DNA of 24,806 nt from CAZFCK01 sp964517355 (lineage in GTDB: Bacteria; Desulfobacterota; Desulfovibrionia; Desulfovibrionales; Desulfovibrionaceae). Below, piece by piece: positions 7,258 to 13,490 of the stretch. The translations under genes and the position numbers were made by a program. The notes under the pieces were generated by a model, which did no database searches, was not told the DNA's origin, and saw only the letters and a list, made by a program, of their open reading frames with translations. Where the stretch lies: the NCBI GenBank assembly GCA_964517355.1, contig CAZFCK010000046.1:1-24806 (forward strand), read 5' to 3'. Each line of letters begins with the position of its first letter. The first letter of the stretch is position 1.

Positions 7258-7428
7258 TCAGCGGCTGTAGTCGTTGAGGTCGATGATCGCCAATGTGGCG
7301 CGGATCATGACCTCGACAACAGCTTTTTCCACTGTGTCGCCATAGGACAGAACGCCCGGCAATTCCAACACCTCTGCAAGCCAGAGGCCGTCGGCCGTGG
7401 GCTCGAAACGAATGGTGTATGCTTCCAT
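7258..7428 (-). CDS. Small HicB-like protein, apparently without HicA
   Basis: A 56-aa reading frame. It starts MEAYTIRFEP, continues with a G-L-W-L-A-E-V strand, then ELPGV-x2-YGDT and EKAVVEVMIRATLAIID. This is the signature layout of the HicB RNase-H-like fold: a YT(I/V)xxEP strand, an aromatic-AEVPxLPG strand, (Q/Y)GDT, then an amphipathic helix. HicB proteins usually neutralise the mRNA interferase HicA, and longer ones also bind DNA. This one stops before any DNA-binding tail, and no HicA-like gene is visible on either side. The SD is weak. TTGACA with a CATGAT box 19 bp away lies just upstream and would place the transcript start almost at the ATG. Solitary HicB-like domain proteins are known in many genomes, so a toxin-antitoxin role is not implied. 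Confidence 0.6.
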   Translation of the reverse strand: MEAYTIRFEPTADGLWLAEVLELPGVLSYGDTVEKAVVEVMIRATLAIIDLNDYSR

Positions 7429-7848
7429 GGAGCGATCATGGACACTGAAACGGCTTTTCTGTCAAGAGCCGAGTTTGTCGTGTGGTATGAAAAATTCGTC
7501 ATGTGCGGTAGGGGAGCGGAGCGGGAACAGGCGTTTTCACGTGCCGCGCCTTGCCGCCGCCGCAAGGATAAGGCCGCCGCGAAACCGCGCGCCGCGCCAC
7601 CGTTTTCACGGGACCATGAGTGCGCGGCAGGGGCGCTTCTGTAAAACTTTTGCAACAAGCTGGAATACAAGGAAAGAGCGTGTCATAATGCCTTTGACAG
7701 CCACGGTGTGCGTAAGGCAGTATGCCACATTCCAATACCAACCGGCTCTGTCCGTCCTGTTTCGCGCAGGCCGGATATGTTAAAACAATGCCCGTGAGAC
7801 GTGCGGGCGCGTAGCGGAGCATCACGGTAAAAAAGGCGCTGAAAGAAA
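7429..7848. other. Divergent intergenic region without a supported gene
   Basis: It lies between the minus-strand HicB-like gene and the plus-strand secretion operon. Both strands carry open frames, but none has a plausible start with SD, a family-like composition or a recognisable motif. The right half should contain the secretion-operon promoter. A minor stem, GCCCG/CGGGC, lies near 7789-7811. Confidence 0.5.
7694..7723 (+). promoter_or_regulatory. Candidate promoter for the type II secretion operon
   Basis: A perfect TTGACA (7694-7699) is followed after 18 bp by CAGTAT (7718-7723). This gives a leader of about 120 nt before gspF. The -35 is consensus and the -10 is weak (three of six). 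No sigma-54 -24/-12 pattern was seen in this stretch. Confidence 0.3.
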
Positions 7849-9054
7849 ATGCATTTCACGTACCGCGCACTCAATAAAGACGGCAGCTCGCTTGCGGGAA
7901 TGGTGGAGGCCGCGAGCTTGAAGGAGGCCATCCGTACGCTGCAACGCCAGGGGCTCAACGTCGTGGACGTTAAGCAGGAGCAGCGCAAGCAGCGGAAAAA
8001 GGCGCGCGGCTTCAAGGGCAAGGCGGGGAAAAAGGACATCATCGTCCTTCTCTACCAGCTCTGCACGCTGCTCGAATCCAAGGTGACGCTGGAAGAAACC
8101 CTGGAATCCCTGTCGGAATCAGTGACCCAGCCCGATCTGGCGGCCAAGACCTCGGCCATGGCCACCACCATCCGTCGCGGCGGTTCCCTGTCCAAGGCCC
8201 TGAAGGACAGCGGCCTGCCTTTGCCGAGTTATTTTCTGCCCCTGGCCGAAGCCGGGGAACTCACGGGCAAGATCGACAAATCGTTGCGCCAGGGCGTGGA
8301 GCAGTGGGAGCATGAAATGAAGCTCGCCACGGAATTCCGCAGCGCGCTCGTCTATCCATGCGTTTTGATTTTGTTCGGTTTGATCTCCATTATGGCCATT
8401 TTCGTGGTGGTGGTGCCCAAGTTCACCAAGCTGCTGGATCGGGCCCAGGGGGAGATTCCCTTGTTGGCCAAGGTGATCATGGGCACCGGGACCTATGTGA
8501 ACGAGAATCTGCAATGGGTGGGCATCGGCGCGGCCGTGATTTTGTGCATGGTGCTTTACGGTTTGAAGAGTGAAAAAATAAGGCAAAATTTTCGAGATGT
8601 TGTTGCGAAAATGCCTTTTTTTAGGCATTGGATGCTTGAAGCGCAGCTCGGGAGCTGGGCCGGAATGCTTTCCACGCTTTTGGAAAACAAGGTGGCGTTG
8701 ATAGACGCGCTTTCACTTTCGCAAAAGTTTCTTTCCATCACTGATCTGCGCTCCAAGATGTCGTTGATCATCCAGTCGGTGAAGGGCGGGGTCTCGTTGT
8801 CCGAGGCCATGGTCAACATCAACGCCATAACGTCGCTGGGCTACAACCTGATCCGGGTGGGCGAGCGGACCGGCGAGTTGCCCACCATGCTGCGCTCGTT
8901 GTCCACGCTGTACGTGCAGAGCGTGCGCACGAGAACCAAGCGCATGCTGGTGATCATCGAGCCCCTGGCCATCATCATGATCGGCGGCGTCATCGGCTTG
9001 ATCATGGCCGGCATCATCCTCGCCATTGTCAGTGTCAACAACATAGCCGTTTGA
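7849..9054 (+). CDS. gspF: Type II secretion inner-membrane platform protein GspF
   Basis: A 401-aa protein beginning MHFTYRALNKDG, the standard GspF/PilC opening. Two repeated T2SSF cytoplasmic domains (about residues 65-165 and 265-365) alternate with hydrophobic segments near 164-191, 223-239 and 366-396, giving the usual three-helix topology. The conserved block SLGYNLIRVGERTGELP lies in the second domain, and its counterpart LPLAEAGELTGKID lies in the first. GspF forms the platform above the GspE ATPase and transmits its motion to pseudopilus growth. It is the first gene of the operon, followed 15 bp later by gspG. Its length is normal for the family. The start has a purine-rich GAAAG stretch just upstream. 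Confidence 0.95.
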   Translation: MHFTYRALNKDGSSLAGMVEAASLKEAIRTLQRQGLNVVDVKQEQRKQRKKARGFKGKAGKKDIIVLLYQLCTLLESKVTLEETLESLSESVTQPDLAAKTSAMATTIRRGGSLSKALKDSGLPLPSYFLPLAEAGELTGKIDKSLRQGVEQWEHEMKLATEFRSALVYPCVLILFGLISIMAIFVVVVPKFTKLLDRAQGEIPLLAKVIMGTGTYVNENLQWVGIGAAVILCMVLYGLKSEKIRQNFRDVVAKMPFFRHWMLEAQLGSWAGMLSTLLENKVALIDALSLSQKFLSITDLRSKMSLIIQSVKGGVSLSEAMVNINAITSLGYNLIRVGERTGELPTMLRSLSTLYVQSVRTRTKRMLVIIEPLAIIMIGGVIGLIMAGIILAIVSVNNIAV

Positions 9055-9069
9055 AGCAGAGAGGAACAC

Positions 9070-9492
9070 ATGAAAGGTTTTACCCTCCTTGAAATGCTCG
9101 TGGTCCTGGTGATTATCGGCCTGCTGGCGGGGCTCGTGGGGCCGCGCCTGTTTACGAAGGTTGATGATTCCAAGGTCAAGACCGCGGAAGTTCAGGTGAA
9201 AATGCTGAAAAGCACGCTTGAGACCTTGAATCTGGACATGAACCGCTTTCCCACCGAGGCCGAAGGGCTGGCCATCCTGTATAAGCGCCCCGGCGATCCC
9301 AAGGCCAGAAGGTTCTGGAACGGTCCCTATCTTGACGAAGAGGTGCCCCTGGACCCGTGGGGCAACCCCTATCAGTACTCCACGCCGGGCAAAGACGGCC
9401 TGCCCTTTGCGTTGTATTCGTTCGGGCCCGACGGCAAACGCGGCGGCACGGGCAAGAACGCCGACATAGGCTATTTGCCGCCGGGGGGTTAA
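9070..9492 (+). CDS. gspG: Major pseudopilin GspG
   Basis: A 140-aa protein. A three-residue leader (MKG) precedes the prepilin-peptidase site G/FTLLE with Glu at +5, then a hydrophobic helix to about residue 27. The globular part has the GspG pattern PTEAEGL...P-x-DPWGNPYQY and ends with the calcium-binding-type loop FGPDGKRGGTGKNADIG, so it matches true T2SS GspG better than type IV pilins. It would polymerise into the periplasmic pseudopilus. AGAGGA lies just before the ATG. The prepilin peptidase needed for cleavage (GspO/PilD) is not in this window. Confidence 0.96.
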   Translation: MKGFTLLEMLVVLVIIGLLAGLVGPRLFTKVDDSKVKTAEVQVKMLKSTLETLNLDMNRFPTEAEGLAILYKRPGDPKARRFWNGPYLDEEVPLDPWGNPYQYSTPGKDGLPFALYSFGPDGKRGGTGKNADIGYLPPGG

Positions 9493-9496
9493 GGCG

Positions 9497-9889
9497 GTGT
9501 CGAGGTCCGTTTCCTCGGGCTTCACGCTCTTTGAAATACTCGTGGTTCTGGTGCTGCTGGCCCTTGTGACGGGCGCCACGCTCACGCAACTGGACAAGAT
9601 GTATCAAAGTTATGAATTGGGCACCCAGCGTGACGATGTGGTGCGCACCCTGTCGCAGCTCGGTCTGCACGCGCTGCAGAAGGGGCGCCCCTTTACCCTG
9701 GAGGGCGAGTACACCGAGGAGAACAAGGACCTGGCCTTGCCGCAGGGCTGGTCGGTCGTTGTGGAAGAGCCCATTGAGTACACGTTTCGCGGCATCTGCC
9801 GCGGCGGCGAATTGACGTTGGTTTATGGGGAGCGAGAATACAAGTATGTGCTGTATCCGCCTTTGTGCCGGCTCTTGCCGACCGAGTGA
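9497..9889 (+). CDS. gspH: Minor pseudopilin, GspH-like
   Basis: A 130-aa protein with a GTG start four bases after the gspG stop. An eight-residue leader precedes G/FTLFE (Glu +5) and a hydrophobic helix. The small beta-rich domain has little motif conservation, so assignment as GspH rests on the prepilin site, the size and the position between gspG and the I/J/K genes. Its 3' end overlaps the next pseudopilin gene by about 44 bp, which suggests translational coupling. It is expected at the pseudopilus, linking the tip complex to the GspG shaft. Confidence 0.8.
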   Translation: MSRSVSSGFTLFEILVVLVLLALVTGATLTQLDKMYQSYELGTQRDDVVRTLSQLGLHALQKGRPFTLEGEYTEENKDLALPQGWSVVVEEPIEYTFRGICRGGELTLVYGEREYKYVLYPPLCRLLPTE

Positions 9890-10310
9890 GAACCAGGGGC
9901 CGCGGCCAGGAGCGGCGGCAGGCAAACGTCCGGGCGCCGCGTGCGGCTTCACCCTGGTGGAGGCGCTGGTATCCATGGTTCTGGTCGCAACGGTGGGTTA
10001 TTCGGTGTTCTCGCTGATCAACACCCATTACAACACCTTTCGCCGGGTGGAGGATGCGCAGCGGCGCATGCTTCTGGAAAGCTCGGTCCTGGAAGTGGCG
10101 CAAGGCGTGAATCCCATGGTCAAACCCACGGGAAGGGTGAAGCTGGGCGACTACGTGCTGACCTGGGATGCCGAGGAAAACCAGTCCATACGCTCCACCT
10201 ACAGCGGCAACGGCTTCCAGGTGGGCGTGTATAAGACGCATTTCGAGTTGCTGGACGGAAAAGAGGTTCTTGTGCGCACCACACTGCTTTTGACCGGATA
10301 CAAGGAATGA
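9846..10310 (+). CDS. gspI: Minor pseudopilin, GspI-like, with unusually long leader
   Basis: A prepilin site CG/FTLVE is followed by the helix ALVSMVLVATVGYSVFSL and a domain of about 115 residues. The only available in-frame starts, ATG at 9825 or 9846, both lie inside gspH. The second is preferred because GGGAG precedes it, although the spacing is long. This gives a leader of about 34 residues before the cleavage glycine, rich in Gly, Ala, Pro and Cys, where minor pseudopilins usually have fewer than 15. GspI is inferred from gene order. It should form the tip complex with the J and K proteins. The gene ends in an ATGA overlap with the next one. Confidence 0.75.
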   Translation: MCCIRLCAGSCRPSENQGPRPGAAAGKRPGAACGFTLVEALVSMVLVATVGYSVFSLINTHYNTFRRVEDAQRRMLLESSVLEVAQGVNPMVKPTGRVKLGDYVLTWDAEENQSIRSTYSGNGFQVGVYKTHFELLDGKEVLVRTTLLLTGYKE

Positions 10311-10918
10311 TGGCCACCCCTCGTAGGCGTGACGGCTTCACCTTGCTGGAGGTGCTCGTGGTGCTGGTGATCACCTCGCTGGTGTCCGTATTGATCATCC
10401 AGGGGTTCCAACAGGTGCTGGACCTGCGTTTCCGCTATTTGCGCGCCCTGGACGAACAAAGCGCGACGTTCATGGAGCACCAGTGGTTCAGCGAACTCTG
10501 CCGCAGCATCGTGCCCGACTTCAGCGCCGGAGAACACTTTTTCAAGGGCGATGAGGATGAGATGAGCGGCCTGACCCTCGCCCCGCTGAACGGCTACATG
10601 GGCGTGCCGGTTTTTTTCACCCTGAGCCTGGAGCGCAAGGACCGTGTCTACAATCTTATGTATGAAGACGAGCTTCTTGAAGAGCCGCTTCTCCTGGCCA
10701 GTTTCGACAACGACAACGTGCGCTTCCAATACGTCACGGAGGAACAGCGCGTGGTTCGCCATTGGCCGCCTATGGGGCAGGCCAGCAATTCCCTGCCCGA
10801 GAATATCATGCTCAACATGCGGGACAGGGGGGAACAGTTTTTTTGGGCGGCGCGCGTGGATTCGCGTAAAATCGACTGGGACGACCGCTTGCCGGTGCTG
10901 ATGGGGGCAACGTTCTGA
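10307..10918 (+). CDS. gspJ: Minor pseudopilin GspJ
   Basis: A 203-aa protein. A nine-residue basic leader ends at G/FTLLEVLVVLVITSLVSVLI, with Glu at +5 and a long transmembrane helix. The size and the larger beta-rich periplasmic domain fit GspJ, which binds GspI and GspK at the pseudopilus tip. It is coupled at both ends: an ATGA overlap with gspI and a one-base TGATG overlap with gspK. The order G-H-I-J-K is the classical T2SS order, which supports the call. Confidence 0.85.
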   Translation: MMATPRRRDGFTLLEVLVVLVITSLVSVLIIQGFQQVLDLRFRYLRALDEQSATFMEHQWFSELCRSIVPDFSAGEHFFKGDEDEMSGLTLAPLNGYMGVPVFFTLSLERKDRVYNLMYEDELLEEPLLLASFDNDNVRFQYVTEEQRVVRHWPPMGQASNSLPENIMLNMRDRGEQFFWAARVDSRKIDWDDRLPVLMGATF

Positions 10919-11907
10919 TGCGCGCTCAAGACCAGAGGGGCTATATCCTCGTCTTCACCATCTGGATGCTGGCTTTGCTCACCTTGGCCGTTTCCTATTT
11001 TTCGCTGTGGATCGACAACCTGATAGCCAACACCCAGGCCGCCAAGGACGAGGTGCGGGCCCAGGTGGACGTGATCAATACGAAAAGCATGGTCTATTAC
11101 CTCCTGGCCACGCGCAGGCCCGACTACAAGGGGTTGCTGCTGCCGGGCACGGAGAACAAGTACCTGCGCCTAGACGGGACACCCTACAAGGGCTACGGCA
11201 TGGCGCGTTTCACCTTGCAGGACGAAGGGGGGTTGTTGAACATGACCTCCCTGACCGGGCAGTACAACTACCTCTTGGAACGCCTGGGCGTGCCTTCGGG
11301 CGCGGTGATGCCTTTGATCAACAAGCTGTTGGATTTTATGGACAGCGATAATCTGAAGCGTATCGACGGTGCCGAGAAAATCTTGTACAAGCGAGCGGAT
11401 AAGGAAGGACCTCCCAACCGCATGCTCATGACCAGCTGGGAAATGTACGACGTGCTGGATTGGGACGCATACCCCAAACTGTGGCAGCCCCTGCCCATTG
11501 CGCGGCTGGTGAGCGTTCAGGACGCTTCCGGGCTGATAAATTTCAATTACGCGCCCAGGGAGCTGCTGCTTCTGGTGGACGGCGTGGGCGAAAAGGAGGC
11601 GGACAACATCATCAAGGCCCGCACGGCCCAGCCGTTCATTATCGTGGACGAGGTGTACGCGGCCGCGGGGAAGGTGCTCAACCTCAACGAGCTGGAGCTT
11701 ACGTTCACGCCTTCCCGGTTCGTGCGTTTGACGTTGTGGTCGGAGAAGGCCATGACGGCGCGGGAAATTGTGTACGAGACGGAGGAAAGGAGCAAAGTGC
11801 CCTTTATCGAACCCATAAAGACCGATTACGCGGTGTATTTCCCCGTGGCCGTATTGGGGGACGCCCTGCGCAAGAAAGCCGATGCGATATCCCAATCCAT
11901 TTTTTAA
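10918..11907 (+). CDS. gspK: Tip pseudopilin GspK
   Basis: A 329-aa protein. Its N-terminus has the processing site G/YILVF followed by a hydrophobic helix. Glu at +5 is missing, which is the hallmark of GspK, the pseudopilin capping the fibre. The body has the helix-hairpin-helix-like segment NYAPRELLLLVDGVGEKEADNIIKAR (about residues 208-233), a conserved feature of GspK, which carries a large inserted alpha domain. The gene overlaps gspL-like by 26 bp. With the I and J proteins it should form the tip complex that contacts substrates or the secretin. Confidence 0.92.
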   Translation: MRAQDQRGYILVFTIWMLALLTLAVSYFSLWIDNLIANTQAAKDEVRAQVDVINTKSMVYYLLATRRPDYKGLLLPGTENKYLRLDGTPYKGYGMARFTLQDEGGLLNMTSLTGQYNYLLERLGVPSGAVMPLINKLLDFMDSDNLKRIDGAEKILYKRADKEGPPNRMLMTSWEMYDVLDWDAYPKLWQPLPIARLVSVQDASGLINFNYAPRELLLLVDGVGEKEADNIIKARTAQPFIIVDEVYAAAGKVLNLNELELTFTPSRFVRLTLWSEKAMTAREIVYETEERSKVPFIEPIKTDYAVYFPVAVLGDALRKKADAISQSIF

Positions 11908-12913
11908 GCAGCGCTTCATCCAGGGGATCGACACGGTAAAGCCCCAGGACAGCACGTTTCGCCCCCGGCAATGGCTTGTCGCGAGAAGTCTTTGCTATTT
12001 CAAGGAGTTCAATCTCAAGTCCGTTGATCCCAAGGAGCGCAGGAACGCGCTGCAAGTGAAAATTCTGCAATGGAGCCCGTTTCAGGAGACCGGAAAATAC
12101 ATCCTCTATCACGGCGACAAGGCCTGCGTATGGATCTGGGACGACACCGTGGTGCAAAACGGCATGTACGCCCAAGGGGTGACGGTTGCCAACGTGATGC
12201 CCGAGACCCTGTTGCTGGGCAGCAAAAAGGAGGACGGATTCCGGCTGGTGCAATGCATGGAAGGGTATGAGGGGCAGCTCTGGGAAGACGGCGTGATCAC
12301 GTCCTCCCGCTGGTGGCCCACGTTTCCGGAAGAAAGGCAGTTGCAGTTGTTTTTCATGAGCAACGACCTGCCCCCGCAGGAAGACTACGCCGTGGAAGAG
12401 GCGGCGTATCTGTCGCGGCCCTGGACCCGGCGCTTCAACGTGATGGAGATGTTCAACATCCGCAGCGAGCGTTTTTGGGTCAAGCTCGGAACAGTGGCCG
12501 TGGTGTTTCTGCTTTCCTACTTCGGCTACCGGTACTATGTATTTTCCCAGTATTCGCGGGATTATTCGCGGCGGCTCTCCGCCGTTCAGGATGAGGTGGC
12601 GCCTATCAGGGCCGCGCAGAACAGGATCAACGGCATATATAATAAATACGCGGTATTGGTGGAAACGGTGCGGGGATTTTCGCAACTGCAGCTGCTGAGC
12701 GACGTGCATAAGCGCTTGCCGGAGATTTCAGCCTTCGCGCAATGGCAATTCACGGGGGAGACGTTGCAGTTCATCGCACCGGTGCCCGGATTGAAGCCCC
12801 TTGACATTGTATCGCGGCTGCAAGAGAACGAAATATATTCGAATATCAGTGTGGATACGTATGAAAACACAATGTACGCCGTGACCATGCAGGTTTCCCA
12901 TGAGTCTCTCTGA
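11882..12913 (+). CDS. gspL: GspL-like assembly-platform protein
   Basis: A 343-aa protein with a cytoplasmic domain of about 200 residues, one hydrophobic helix (about 202-222, FLLSYFGYRYYVF region), a coiled-coil-like stretch (about 225-265) and a small C-terminal periplasmic domain. This is the GspL bitopic plan, and the gene sits exactly between gspK and the GspM-like gene. The cytoplasmic half does not show clear actin-like phosphate motifs and is shorter than classical GspL (about 400 aa), so it is a divergent member. It would recruit GspE to the membrane through its N-terminal half. Overlaps of 26 bp with gspK and 14 bp with the next gene point to translational coupling. Confidence 0.75.
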   Translation: MRYPNPFFKQRFIQGIDTVKPQDSTFRPRQWLVARSLCYFKEFNLKSVDPKERRNALQVKILQWSPFQETGKYILYHGDKACVWIWDDTVVQNGMYAQGVTVANVMPETLLLGSKKEDGFRLVQCMEGYEGQLWEDGVITSSRWWPTFPEERQLQLFFMSNDLPPQEDYAVEEAAYLSRPWTRRFNVMEMFNIRSERFWVKLGTVAVVFLLSYFGYRYYVFSQYSRDYSRRLSAVQDEVAPIRAAQNRINGIYNKYAVLVETVRGFSQLQLLSDVHKRLPEISAFAQWQFTGETLQFIAPVPGLKPLDIVSRLQENEIYSNISVDTYENTMYAVTMQVSHESL

Positions 12914-13490
12914 CACCTTGAGCGGTCTGCGCGCTGAACTGCGGGCCAATGCGCGGATCAGATATTTACTGTACGCGGTTGTGGCCATTGTCGTGCTGTA
13001 CTCCGGCGACGCATTCGTGCGTTCAGTGCGGACGCTGCAGAATTCATTGTCCGAAGATGTCGATCAACTGGAGCTTATGCAATCGTTGGCGCAGAAAAGT
13101 GGAGCGTTGGAGAATCAGAATAACGTTGCGGAGCAATTCAGGGAATTCAATGCGCGATTGTATGAGGCGAGCTCCGACAGCGTCATGAAGGTCCATGTGC
13201 AGGAGTGGATGGACAATCTTATTACCCGATATAAGATCAGGGGAACCATGATCACGTTTTTTTCCCCTGTAATTCTGGATACCGCCGCTGGGGAAGTGCG
13301 CAAGCTGCCGGTCTTGCTTGAGGCTGAAAAGACACCGGATGACATGCTTTCGATTTTACATTATATCGAAACCAATGAACACATTGTGACAATAGAAGAA
13401 CTCAAGTCGCTTATCCATTCCATCGACTTGATGCAACCCAAACATTTCATTCTCTACCTGAACTTTTACTATGTCCTGAATTCATTATGA
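12900..13490 (+). CDS. gspM: GspM-like platform protein
   Basis: A 196-aa protein with a short cytoplasmic N-terminus, a transmembrane helix near residues 20-37 (YLLYAVVAIVVLYSG), a coiled-coil-like segment with many Gln, Glu and Asn (about 40-90), and a C-terminal alpha/beta domain. Size, topology and position before gspD match GspM, the partner that stabilises GspL, although sequence motifs are weak in this family. The gene is clearly more AT-rich than its neighbours. It overlaps gspL by 14 bp and ends in an ATGA overlap with gspD. A PilO-like label would be the alternative name for the same fold and role. Confidence 0.7.
   Translation: MSLSDTLSGLRAELRANARIRYLLYAVVAIVVLYSGDAFVRSVRTLQNSLSEDVDQLELMQSLAQKSGALENQNNVAEQFREFNARLYEASSDSVMKVHVQEWMDNLITRYKIRGTMITFFSPVILDTAAGEVRKLPVLLEAEKTPDDMLSILHYIETNEHIVTIEELKSLIHSIDLMQPKHFILYLNFYYVLNSL

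Noticed and set aside
7305..7825. Minus-strand frames 7305-7670 and 7499-7825 and plus-strand frame 7210-7644 upstream of gspF, considered as a HicA toxin or missing gspC
   Set aside because: None shows the HicA dsRBD pattern with its catalytic His, nor a GspC transmembrane plus HR-domain layout. One overlaps the real HicB-like frame in another phase.
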